A stretch of DNA of 14,600 nt from SW-4-43-9 sp047617985 (GTDB lineage: Archaea; Nanohalarchaeota; Nanosalinia; Nanosalinales; Nanosalinaceae). The stretch lies in contig JBLGBS010000019.1 in assembly GCA_047617985.1 (NCBI GenBank), forward strand, positions 1 to 14,600, given 5' to 3'. Below are positions 6,438 to 13,540 of the stretch, piece by piece. The position numbers and the translations under genes are program-made. The stretch's first letter is position 1. Each line of letters begins with the position of its first letter. The notes under the pieces were generated by a model. It saw only the letters and a program-made list of their open reading frames with translations, had not been told where the DNA came from and searched no databases.

Positions 6438-7575
6438 CATCGACTGGACAGTCGGGCTCACACTGTTCCTCTTCACATCGCTTTCATCCATATTTCTTAT
6501 AGGAAGCGCTGATTTCGGTTCAGCAGAAAATCTGAGGAACCTTGGTTCTGAAATACAGAACGACGTTGAAGATGAGATATCAGCTCAGGCGTTCCGATCA
6601 AAAGTTAACTCTCAGAAAAACAAGGGGATAGAGAACGTTCCTGTCGACCAGACATATTATACTAAAGACGTGAAGGATTGGACTTCCGGAAAACCTATGT
6701 ACATCAACTCTTCGCATAACCGTTTAGTCACGGTGATAAACTCCGGCGAGAACCTGGATTTCACTTTCTACGGTGAAAACGTAACTGCTCGAAACTATAG
6801 CTCTGAGCTGTCTACAGGAAGTGATTGGATAAACAACTCCAGGATCTCAGTTAAAACTGGTTCGGCAGGTGTAGAAAAAATTCTGCGGGATGGAGAGAGC
6901 TTTTTCAGGGAAATCAGTCTTGACGGTTTTCCATCATCTGAGAGCAGTGATTTATTTGCAGAAAGCTTTTCCAACAGCTTAACAGTTTACAGAAACTCCA
7001 GCGAGATAACTGTGAAGCAGAAAGACGTTTCAATTACACTGAATAATTACTCAACTATTTACTGGGAGCAGGACAGCTCTTCGGAAAACCTGGGGCCGGG
7101 TTACAGCAGAGAGGAGGAAACTGAGGGCTTTGCAGTAGCGAACGGCTCTAAAGGCATCGCTTTCACAGGCGAAATGAATGCCGAGGTCGTAAAAACAGGT
7201 TCTGAAGTTGAAATAGATATTAATTCGTCAAAGATCAGAATAAGACCTCACGACAAAGGTATTAGCTACGGTGAGGAGCGTGTTAACACTTATTCGAGCG
7301 GAAACACCTTTATAGGAGTTAGAGAACGTGTCAAACTGTCCACACAGAGCCGTCTGGAAACACTGGACAACATGACCGAAGCTGAGTTCGAGAACCTCCT
7401 TAATTTGGAAGAAATAGGTTACGAGATAAAAATTATCGGGAGCAAGGAGTTTCTCTCGAAAGGGAGCAGTCCTCCGCCTCTAACCGATGCCGTGGTTCTG
7501 GATAGAACGACACCGATACTCACTGAAAACGGAACGATTCAAAATGTGGAGGTCAGCGTAGGTGTATGGCAGTGA
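6418..7575 (+). CDS. Pilin-like exported protein with prepilin-type N-terminus (DUF7287-like)
   Basis: A 385-residue protein with a very short N-terminus (MKGQ) followed by a hydrophobic segment (about 9-29: DWTVGLTLFLFTSLSSIFLIG) and a long external Asn/Ser/Glu-rich beta domain. K-G-Q directly before the hydrophobic stretch matches archaeal prepilin-peptidase sites. The segment DWTVGLTLFLF resembles the haloarchaeal family I know as DUF7287, which occurs beside three other pilin-like families. It overlaps the upstream gene by 20 bp and the downstream gene by 10 bp, so it is translationally coupled. The external part has many N-x-S/T sequons and no cysteine that I see, unlike the preceding protein. 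It may be a minor pilin or tip protein. Family assignment is from memory of the N-terminus; the large external domain is unrecognised. Confidence 0.65.
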   Translation: MKGQAINIDWTVGLTLFLFTSLSSIFLIGSADFGSAENLRNLGSEIQNDVEDEISAQAFRSKVNSQKNKGIENVPVDQTYYTKDVKDWTSGKPMYINSSHNRLVTVINSGENLDFTFYGENVTARNYSSELSTGSDWINNSRISVKTGSAGVEKILRDGESFFREISLDGFPSSESSDLFAESFSNSLTVYRNSSEITVKQKDVSITLNNYSTIYWEQDSSSENLGPGYSREEETEGFAVANGSKGIAFTGEMNAEVVKTGSEVEIDINSSKIRIRPHDKGISYGEERVNTYSSGNTFIGVRERVKLSTQSRLETLDNMTEAEFENLLNLEEIGYEIKIIGSKEFLSKGSSPPPLTDAVVLDRTTPILTENGTIQNVEVSVGVWQ

Positions 7576-8153
7576 AAAGAAAAGGCTTTGTTTACACCCT
7601 TGAATCGGTTATAGCATCTGTTATCGTTGTCAGTATGATACTGGTGGTTGTACCGGACATAACAAGCGATCCGGAGATAGATCTGGAGCCGGTTCGAACC
7701 GGTATGGAGTCACAGGATCAGAGAGATATGCTTGGATCAAATCCCGGAAATATATCGGAATCAGTCGAGGAATTTATACCAGGAGACTACAATTTCTCCG
7801 TCAGAACAACAGAACTCAGCAGAACTAGCTACGAAGTGGGTGGAAACCGGCAGATACAGCTTAATTCAGGTTACAAAAGAGCATTAATCTGGATTGATGA
7901 CAGTGATGAGCTGGAAATCAGTTTCAGAGGTAACAAAGTCCTTGATACAGATGAGACAGGATACAGAGAGATAACTCTGGGAACACAGCCCGGATACCTC
8001 AACTTTTCCGGCAACAGCATTGATCTGGATACCCAGATTCATAGGTACACACAGAACGGAAGCTCGCTGTCCGGCGAAACAGTTTACTCACTCAACTATC
8101 TGCAGATCAAAAACGGAGTTCCAAGAGAAATACAGGTGTCAATAAGCAGATGA
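7566..8153 (+). CDS. Pilin-like exported protein (DUF7288-like)
   Basis: A 195-residue protein with N-terminus MAVKRKGFVYTLESVIAS followed by a hydrophobic helix to about residue 31 (VIVVSMILVVV) and an external beta-rich domain. K-R-K-G then F, with a glutamate six residues in (E13), is a type IV pilin-like cleavage and assembly signature. KGFVYTLESV resembles the haloarchaeal DUF7288 N-terminus (RGQAYTLE). A GGAGGT motif at 7548-7553 lies 12 nt before the ATG, and a GTG codon 6 nt into the gene (7572) is an alternative start. The gene overlaps its upstream neighbour by 10 bp and its downstream one by 4 bp (ATGA). I infer a minor pilin-like subunit. No lectin, protease or other domain is recognised. 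Confidence 0.65.
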   Translation: MAVKRKGFVYTLESVIASVIVVSMILVVVPDITSDPEIDLEPVRTGMESQDQRDMLGSNPGNISESVEEFIPGDYNFSVRTTELSRTSYEVGGNRQIQLNSGYKRALIWIDDSDELEISFRGNKVLDTDETGYREITLGTQPGYLNFSGNSIDLDTQIHRYTQNGSSLSGETVYSLNYLQIKNGVPREIQVSISR

Positions 8154-8695
8154 AAACAGAGAAAGGCCAGGTATTCGTGGTCAGCGCAGTGATATTCAGC
8201 GCCCTTATTCTGCTAACTGCTTTCTCTTACCAGCAGATATCATTTAATGATCAGGGACAGGAAAACAGGTTCTTCTTCGACAACACGCTTGAAAAACAGT
8301 CAGAGGTGTTTAACAGCGAGTTATCTGAAAACTACTCTGCAGAAAATCTGAGAAAAGGATTCTACCGATACAACAGCTTTGTGAATACAAGTGTGTCAAG
8401 CAGAGGCATGAGCTACGAAGGTTTCCAGGTTCTAGTTCTACCCGAACAGAACAGAACAGTCTTGATAAACTACAGATCTATGGAGACCAATTTCAGCTAT
8501 TACTCGGATGGTTGGAGAAATGGAACAGTGGAAGATTATCAGAGCAGGATCTTAGATGGAAAAGAGAACCCTAGAAAGTTAGAAATCGAGGAGCTTGGTG
8601 TATCAGAAAGATTCAATGCCTCCACACCCAGAATGGTAGGGTTCATGGAAATGGAGTCTGAAACCTCGGTATGGAGAAACTACATCCTCCGTTAA
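8150..8695 (+). CDS. Pilin-like exported protein (DUF7261-like)
   Basis: A 181-residue protein starting MKTEKGQVFVVSAVIFSA with a hydrophobic segment at about 8-25 and an external domain rich in Asn, Ser and aromatic residues. K-G-Q before the hydrophobic stretch is again a prepilin-type processing site, and GQVFVVSAVIFSALILL resembles the haloarchaeal DUF7261 N-terminus. It follows the preceding gene with a 4-bp ATGA overlap. Its stop codon is immediately followed by a TATA-like box for the next gene, so it is probably the last gene that depends only on the upstream promoter. Function beyond a pilus-like component is not readable. Confidence 0.6.
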   Translation: MKTEKGQVFVVSAVIFSALILLTAFSYQQISFNDQGQENRFFFDNTLEKQSEVFNSELSENYSAENLRKGFYRYNSFVNTSVSSRGMSYEGFQVLVLPEQNRTVLINYRSMETNFSYYSDGWRNGTVEDYQSRILDGKENPRKLEIEELGVSERFNASTPRMVGFMEMESETSVWRNYILR

Positions 8696-8703
8696 TATTT
8701 AAG
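8695..8703 (+). promoter_or_regulatory. TATA-like box for the last pilin-like gene
   Basis: ATATTTAAG directly follows the stop codon of the upstream gene and is centred about 27 nt before the ATG at 8726. This is ideal for a leaderless transcript. It suggests that the downstream pilin-like protein is expressed separately, and perhaps at higher level, than the rest of the operon. Confidence 0.65.
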
Positions 8704-8725
8704 CCAGAATCAAAAATTAGTCATT

Positions 8726-9445
8726 ATGTCGAAAGGAGTATCCGAAGTAGCAACCTCCGCCATATATGTAGGTGTTACAGTATCAGCAATCTCGGTTGCT
8801 ATAACTGCTGGAGTACCGGCTCTGGAGAACATGCAGGAAGCGGCCTCAATCCGTCAGGCACAGCAGTTCATGCAGCAGCTTGACTCCAACGTCCAGACTG
8901 TAGTATCAGAGGGTGAAGGCTCAGCAAGGACTGTAAGCGGAGAGTTTGAGCGGGGAGAAATGTATTTTGATGACGACACGGAAACCTTGATATATGAGCT
9001 TCAATCGGATGCGGATGTTATATCACCTCAAACCGTTTCAAGAGACGGAAATGTAATTTTGAGCTCTTCTGCCAATGTCGAGGTATATAACACAACTGTA
9101 GACGGAACAGAGTGCTATATGATGGAGAATAACAGGGTAAAAGCGTGTATAAAGAAAGTTGGCGAACAGGGGAACCCTGAAAACATAAACACCTCCGAAC
9201 TACTGACATTATACGAATTCAAAGATAATAATCGAGAACTTGATGCGAACTTGTCCGTGGAGCTAAACGACGAGGAAAGAACCAGCTACGGAACCGGCTA
9301 CACAACGGCTGAAACAGGAGAGTTTATCGGTACCGGAGAGGTAAAAGCGACAGTCTCCAGCGATTACGGATTCACGTACGACATATTTTTCCGGCTTCCA
9401 ACCGGTGCGGACTTTCTTCAGGTAGATGTTCAGAACTACAGATGA
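8726..9445 (+). CDS. Pilin-like exported protein, candidate major subunit
   Basis: A 239-residue protein starting MSKGVSEVATSAIYVG with a hydrophobic helix from about 9 to 30, then a helical continuation (LENMQEAASIRQAQQFMQQL) and an external beta domain. K-G-V-S-E before the hydrophobic segment matches archaeal type IV pilin/archaellin-type N-termini. The long amphipathic extension of the N-terminal helix is typical of pilin spines. The external domain contains two cysteines (in TECYM and KACIKK) likely to form a disulfide. It is separated by 30 bp from the previous gene and has its own leaderless promoter, which fits a major subunit needed in larger amounts. No processing peptidase, ATPase or membrane platform gene lies in the window. 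Confidence 0.65.
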   Translation: MSKGVSEVATSAIYVGVTVSAISVAITAGVPALENMQEAASIRQAQQFMQQLDSNVQTVVSEGEGSARTVSGEFERGEMYFDDDTETLIYELQSDADVISPQTVSRDGNVILSSSANVEVYNTTVDGTECYMMENNRVKACIKKVGEQGNPENINTSELLTLYEFKDNNRELDANLSVELNDEERTSYGTGYTTAETGEFIGTGEVKATVSSDYGFTYDIFFRLPTGADFLQVDVQNYR

Positions 9446-9455
9446 AATTTTTCTC
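9446..9455 (+). terminator. Short T-rich stretch after the pilin-like genes
   Basis: AAATTTTTCT follows the stop codon of the last pilin-like gene. A run of five T is a weak archaeal termination signal. It lies between the surface operon and the gatD promoter, where a terminator is expected. Confidence 0.3.
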
Positions 9456-9466
9456 TAGCTGACAGG

Positions 9467-9480
9467 ATTATTAAGATTTA
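9467..9480 (+). promoter_or_regulatory. TATA-like box for the gatD operon
   Basis: TATTAAGATTTA is centred about 28 nt before the gatD ATG at 9502, with no Shine-Dalgarno in between. This fits a leaderless mRNA for the first gene of the operon, whereas the internal genes carry Shine-Dalgarno motifs. Confidence 0.5.
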
Positions 9481-9501
9481 CACCCTCACCTGTAAACTGT
9501 T

Positions 9502-10800
9502 ATGTACTCAGATAAAATCCAGGAAATTCTAAATGAAGAAGAAATTGATACAGGAGATTATATCAAGGCTGGAGATTACGAAGGCAAACTGATGCCGAAA
9601 CCAGAGAACGGAGATCCTAACTCAGTTATAGTTAAACTTGAGAGCGGTTACAATATAGGAGTTAAGACTCAGGAAATAGAGCTTCTGGAGAAAAGAGAAA
9701 CAGAAGAACAGGCTTTAACCGAGGTGGAGCATTCTGGGGAAAAAGCAGATATACTTGTACTTCATACCGGCGGAACAATCGCCTCCCGCGTATCTTACGA
9801 GGAAGGAGGCGTAAAGCCGGCTTTCGATCCTGAAGATCTGATCGAAATGTATCCGGAGGTAGCAGAGGAGGTCAACCTTCACTCCGAGATGCTTGCGCAG
9901 ATGTACTCGAGCGATATGGAGCCGGAGCACTGGCAGATGATCGCGGAAAAAGTCGATGAAGTGAAGGAAGAGTACGACGGTATAATAATTGGTCACGGAA
10001 CCGACACAATGGCTTACACAGGAGGAGCACTTCAGCTGATGCTGAAAGGTATAGACACAGGAGTGATGCTTCTGGGTTCACAGAGATCTTCGGACAGACC
10101 GAGCAGTGACGCACCTATGAACCTTTACTGCGTTTCAAAGTTCCTGGCGGAAACTGATTTCTCAGGTGTAGGAATGTGCATGCACAGCTCAGTTAACGAT
10201 GATGAATGCGTAATTCTGCCAGCTGCGAAATCCAGGAAAATGCATACATCCCGGAGAGATACTTTTGAAGCTATAAACGCAGAACCTATCGCTAAAGTTG
10301 ACTATGAAACAGGAGAGATTGAGGAGAACTTCGATAATGAGGAAAGGGAGTACGAGTTCCAGCCTGAACTGGATAAAGATGTAAGAATAATCAAGATGAG
10401 GCCTGGAACAAAAGTAGATGAAATAGACTATCTGCTGGAGAAAAATCCTGACGGCGTAATAATAGAGGGAACAGGGCTGGGCCACGGCCCGGTAAAAGTC
10501 AGAGACGAGAAAACCGAGCACCACGAGCAGATCAGAGAGAAGATCAGCAAGCTGGCGGAAAACTCTGTCGTAGTAATGACTTCACAGTGTATCAATGGCC
10601 GGGTGAACATGAATGTGTATGACTACGGTCTGAAAATGAAGGAAGCAGGAGTAATCAGCGCAGAAGACATGCATCCGGAACTGGCCTATGTAAAACTGAT
10701 GTGGTCTCTGGGGCAGGCCAACAGTTTGGATGAAGCAGAACAGATTATGGGGGAGAACATTGCAGGGGAGATACAGGAACGATCGATCTACAATGAGTGA
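9502..10800 (+). CDS. gatD: Glutamyl-tRNA(Gln) amidotransferase subunit D
   Basis: A 432-residue asparaginase-type subunit of the archaeal GatDE enzyme. It releases ammonia from glutamine, and GatE uses that ammonia to convert Glu-tRNA(Gln) to Gln-tRNA(Gln). A small N-terminal beta-barrel-like domain (about 15-65) is followed by the L-asparaginase fold. The catalytic motifs are all present: T89-G-G-T92-I-A-S, H165-G-T-D-T-M, the SDRPSSDAPMNL loop (about 197-208), and R-K-M-H-T-S-R-R-D (about 245-253) carrying the probable catalytic lysine K246. Length and motif order match the GatD family. It is the first gene of an overlapping operon ending in gatE; the next start codon overlaps its stop. 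Glu/Asp-rich insertions fit a protein adapted to high salt. I am confident of this call. Confidence 0.96.
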   Translation: MYSDKIQEILNEEEIDTGDYIKAGDYEGKLMPKPENGDPNSVIVKLESGYNIGVKTQEIELLEKRETEEQALTEVEHSGEKADILVLHTGGTIASRVSYEEGGVKPAFDPEDLIEMYPEVAEEVNLHSEMLAQMYSSDMEPEHWQMIAEKVDEVKEEYDGIIIGHGTDTMAYTGGALQLMLKGIDTGVMLLGSQRSSDRPSSDAPMNLYCVSKFLAETDFSGVGMCMHSSVNDDECVILPAAKSRKMHTSRRDTFEAINAEPIAKVDYETGEIEENFDNEEREYEFQPELDKDVRIIKMRPGTKVDEIDYLLEKNPDGVIIEGTGLGHGPVKVRDEKTEHHEQIREKISKLAENSVVVMTSQCINGRVNMNVYDYGLKMKEAGVISAEDMHPELAYVKLMWSLGQANSLDEAEQIMGENIAGEIQERSIYNE

Positions 10801-11080
10801 ACACAACCTAGACGAATTTGACAGAAAAGCCAAGAAATTCCTTGAAAACGGCAACAAACAGAGACTGAGAAACATACTCAGAGAGTTTGCGCTCTGCGAA
10901 GGCTATGACAACAACATGGAACTTGAAAACCCGGAGAGAATAATCAACCTTGCCGGAGTGAATGTAGAGGACATCGAAGATTTCACAGAGTACCAGGTGG
11001 CGAAAAACATGGTAAGAGAACAGATCAAACAGGAGAAAAAGAAGGAGAAAAGAGGTGTATTCCGATTCCTGAGATCCTAG
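10793..11080 (+). CDS. Small charged protein of unknown function in the gat operon
   Basis: A 95-residue protein from the ATG at 10793, which overlaps the gatD stop (ATGAGTGA). An earlier in-frame ATG at 10730 would lie well inside gatD and is unlikely. It is helical and highly charged (starts MSEHNLDEFDRKAKKFLENG) with a Lys/Glu-rich coiled-coil-like tail (about 72-88), ending in a hydrophobic/basic FRFLRS. There is no signal peptide or membrane segment. It contains one cysteine (REFALCEGYDNN). I do not recognise the family. Its position between gatD and gatE, with overlaps on both sides, suggests a role linked to translation, or merely compact genome packing. The following kinase probably begins within its last codons. 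Confidence 0.7.
   Translation: MSEHNLDEFDRKAKKFLENGNKQRLRNILREFALCEGYDNNMELENPERIINLAGVNVEDIEDFTEYQVAKNMVREQIKQEKKKEKRGVFRFLRS
11052..11067 (+). promoter_or_regulatory. Shine-Dalgarno and non-canonical ATT start of the UPF0200 gene
   Basis: GAGGTG at 11052-11057 lies exactly 7 nt before ATT at 11065. This is the same spacing as AAGGTG to the gatE ATG (11597-11602 to 11610) and GGTGAT to the thermosome ATG. Starting at ATT gives MPEILGVTGMPLSGKT, with a full first beta strand and Walker A loop. The first ATG (11092) would remove the first glycine of the loop. No ATG, GTG or TTG occurs in frame for at least 50 bases upstream. Confidence 0.6.
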
Positions 11081-11613
11081 GAGTAACCGGGATGCCACTA
11101 TCCGGCAAGACCACAGTGGCAGATATACTGGGTGAGAAAGGCTACACAGTACTTGACATGGGGGAAATAGTTAGAATAGAGATGAAGAAGAGAGGGATCG
11201 AACCAGGAAACGAAGGAGAGTTTGTCAACTCTATGAGAGACGAGCATGGCATGGATGCAATCGCCAAACTATCAGTCCCATATCTTGAGGAAATAATAGA
11301 GGAGAACGAAAAAATAGTTATAACCGGGATGAGAGGATGGACGGAAAAGGAAAGATTTGAAGAAGAAACAGGAGAAAAGATAGAGATAATCGCAGTCTGG
11401 AGCAGTCGAGAAACCAGGAAAGAGAGAAGAGAGGAGAGACAGAGAGATGAAGACATTGAGGGCCAGAAATTCCACGAAAGAGATGTAAGAGAGATAAAAA
11501 ACGGAGTAGGAAAGCTCATGGCTCTCAGCGACTACATGATAAAAAACCATGGAGAGATTGAAGAACTAGAGCAGAAAGTGCAGAAATTTCCTAGAGAAGG
11601 TGTAACTAAATGA
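11065..11613 (+). CDS. UPF0200-type P-loop nucleoside/nucleotide kinase-like protein
   Basis: A P-loop NTPase of the adenylate-kinase-like UPF0200/AAA_18 type, common in archaea and related in fold to dephospho-CoA kinase. With the proposed ATT start it is 182 residues, close to the family's usual 180-190. Visible motifs are Walker A G9-M-P-L-S-G-K-T16, then EKGYTVLDMGEIVRIE, the family's signature stretch after the loop, and an Arg-rich lid-like segment (RETRKERREERQRDED). The substrate is unknown. It overlaps the end of the 95-aa gene by 16 bp and overlaps gatE by 4 bp (ATGA), so all four genes are coupled. The first ATG at 11092 gives only 173 residues and a broken Walker A, so it is rejected as start. 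Confidence 0.8.
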   Translation: MPEILGVTGMPLSGKTTVADILGEKGYTVLDMGEIVRIEMKKRGIEPGNEGEFVNSMRDEHGMDAIAKLSVPYLEEIIEENEKIVITGMRGWTEKERFEEETGEKIEIIAVWSSRETRKERREERQRDEDIEGQKFHERDVREIKNGVGKLMALSDYMIKNHGEIEELEQKVQKFPREGVTK

Positions 11614-13454
11614 AATATGGCGAACTTGGCTTCAAATGCGGGATCGAAATCCACCAGCAGTTAAACACAGAGACAAAACTGTTCTGTCACTGTCCAATCG
11701 ATCTTGAAGACGAACCAGCAGACGCACAGGTAGAAAGATATTTGAGAGCTGTTAAAGGCGAATCCGGGGGAACGGATCAGGCAGCTGAAGTCGAGGAGAT
11801 GAAAGACAGGAAATTCATCTACAACTACTACAAACGGAACAACTGTCTCGTCGAACTCGATGAAGAACCACCACATGAAATGGATAAAGAAGCCTTGGAG
11901 ACAGCATTAACTTTCGCCAGAATGGTTGAAGCAGAGATCCCGGCAGAGATCCAGGTTATGCGGAAAATGGTTATCGACGGCTCCAACACCTCTGGATTCC
12001 AGAGAACCGCAATGATCGGACTGGATGGAAAATTGGAAACGGAGAGCGGAAATGTTTCTATTGAAGATATCGAACTTGAGGAAGAGTCCGCCGGAATCCA
12101 TGAGAGAACACAGGAAAAAGCATTTTACGATCTGAATAGACTTGGAATACCGCTTGTAGAGGTTGGAACAGACGCTTCGATTAAGAACCCGGAGCACGCA
12201 CGAGAGGTTGCGGAAAAGATCGGTATGCTTCTAAGATCCACAGGAAAAGCACGGAGAGGTTTAGGTACGATCAGACAGGATGTCAATGTCTCAATCGAAG
12301 ACGGGGCAAGGGTCGAGATCAAAGGATTCCAAGATGTCAAGAATATCGACAAACTGATTGAACTGGAAGTTGAAAGACAGAAAAACCTGGTAGAACTGGG
12401 CGAAGAGCTTGGAAATCGAGAAGTATTAGGAGACAATGTAACCCATGTTTTCGAAGACACAGAAAATGAGATAGTTTCAACCGTACTGGAAAACAACGGA
12501 GCAGTCTACGCATTAAAGCTCCCAGAAATGACCGGGAAGATGAAACAGAAAATCTCCGGAGACCGTTATGTAGCAAAAGAACTTGTCGACTACGCCAGAA
12601 ACCAGGGGCCGAGAGGAATAATCCACACGGACGAGGACATCTCCGGCTACGGACTGGAGAAAGAATTTGAACAACTCGCAGACATATTCGATAAAGAAGA
12701 CGAAGATGTTATTGCTATAATTGCAGCTGAAGAGCAGAAAGCGAAAAACGCAGCGCAGGAAGTCAAGAGAAGAGCGGAAATGCTTTACACAGGCACAGTT
12801 CCTGAAGAAACCCGGAGCGCGGAACAGGACTTCACAACAAGCTACTCGAGACCGCTACCTGGCGCAGCACGGATGTACCCGGAAACCGATATACCGCCAA
12901 TCCAGATATCAGATGAAAGAGTAGAGAAGATCGATCAGAACCTTCCAGATACACTGAATGAAAGAGAGGAAAAGTACTCTGAGGAGATCGGAGAAGAACT
13001 GGCCTCACAGATCGTTCATTCTGAAAGGCTTCTAACCTTCGAAAACCTGAAGCAGAAATTCGATTCAAAACTTGTCGCAAACACCCTAACCAACATCTAC
13101 TCCCAGCTTGAATCAGAGGGAGTTAAAGTTGAGGAACTAGCCGAACAACAGTTCGAGGCAGTCTTCGAGGCAATCGAGGAAGAAATCTTGGCGAAAGGTG
13201 ATATCGAGAAAGTGCTTGAGAAAATGGTTCACATGCCTTCCGAAGAAGCTATCGAAGAAATAGCGGAGTCAAAAACAGGCGAGGAAGAGATCAGAGAAGT
13301 AGTTCAGGAAGTGCTGGATCAGAACGAGGAAATGATCGAGGAACAGGGAATGAGAGCTCAAGGCGCACTTATGGGAATGGTGATGGGACAGGTCGAAGCC
13401 GATGGAGGAACCGTTTCCCGAATTCTACAGGAAGAGCTTGAAAAACAAGTTTAA
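11610..13454 (+). CDS. gatE: Glutamyl-tRNA(Gln) amidotransferase subunit E
   Basis: A 614-residue kinase/transamidase subunit that phosphorylates and amidates the glutamyl group on tRNA(Gln), using ammonia from GatD. The family N-terminus is clear: KCGIEIHQQL (9-18), KLFCHCP with a Cys pair (C26, C28), and later GSNTSGFQRT and LGTIRQDVNVSI. The central part (about 260-400) corresponds to the AspRS-like insertion that distinguishes GatE from bacterial GatB. The C-terminus is the Glu-rich helical tail (GatB/YqeY-like) that contacts tRNA, ending with GALMGMVMGQ. The start is supported by AAGGTG 7 nt upstream. The gene overlaps the upstream kinase stop by 4 bp, and its own stop codon is the first codon of a 21-bp tandem repeat. 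Length and order are normal for GatE. Confidence 0.97.
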   Translation: MKYGELGFKCGIEIHQQLNTETKLFCHCPIDLEDEPADAQVERYLRAVKGESGGTDQAAEVEEMKDRKFIYNYYKRNNCLVELDEEPPHEMDKEALETALTFARMVEAEIPAEIQVMRKMVIDGSNTSGFQRTAMIGLDGKLETESGNVSIEDIELEEESAGIHERTQEKAFYDLNRLGIPLVEVGTDASIKNPEHAREVAEKIGMLLRSTGKARRGLGTIRQDVNVSIEDGARVEIKGFQDVKNIDKLIELEVERQKNLVELGEELGNREVLGDNVTHVFEDTENEIVSTVLENNGAVYALKLPEMTGKMKQKISGDRYVAKELVDYARNQGPRGIIHTDEDISGYGLEKEFEQLADIFDKEDEDVIAIIAAEEQKAKNAAQEVKRRAEMLYTGTVPEETRSAEQDFTTSYSRPLPGAARMYPETDIPPIQISDERVEKIDQNLPDTLNEREEKYSEEIGEELASQIVHSERLLTFENLKQKFDSKLVANTLTNIYSQLESEGVKVEELAEQQFEAVFEAIEEEILAKGDIEKVLEKMVHMPSEEAIEEIAESKTGEEEIREVVQEVLDQNEEMIEEQGMRAQGALMGMVMGQVEADGGTVSRILQEELEKQV

Positions 13455-13493
13455 ACCACTAAGTAAGATTAATAAACCACTAAGTAAGATTAA
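13452..13493 (+). repeat. Two perfect 21-bp tandem repeats starting at the gatE stop codon
   Basis: The 21-bp unit begins TAAACCACTA and ends GTAAGATTAA. It occurs twice head to tail, at 13452-13472 and 13473-13493, without mismatch. The gatE stop TAA forms the first three bases of copy one. Each copy ends in an AT-rich TATA-like tail (AAGATTAAT), so the array could serve as a doubled promoter element or operator for the gene at 13541. It could also be a simple replication-slippage duplication. Confidence 0.9.
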
Positions 13494-13540
13494 TTTTAGA
13501 AGGAAAATTTCTGCTCAGCCAAAAAAGCTTACTAGATCTA

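Noticed and set aside
10730..10732. ATG giving a 116-residue version of the small gat-operon protein
   Set aside because: It lies 70 bases inside gatD and adds 21 Arg/Asn-rich residues unlike the rest. The ATG at 10793 overlapping the gatD stop fits the compact operon better.
11092..11094. ATG as start of the UPF0200 kinase
   Set aside because: It removes the first beta strand and the first glycine of the Walker A loop, which are conserved in the family.
11142..12576. Minus-strand open frames of 70-125 codons opposite the UPF0200 and gatE genes
   Set aside because: Ser/Phe/Leu-rich shadows of the Glu/Lys-rich coding strand, with no initiation signals or domains.
13452..13493. Possible CRISPR array or attachment-site core
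   Set aside because: There are only two head-to-tail copies with no spacer between them and no integrase or tRNA gene nearby.
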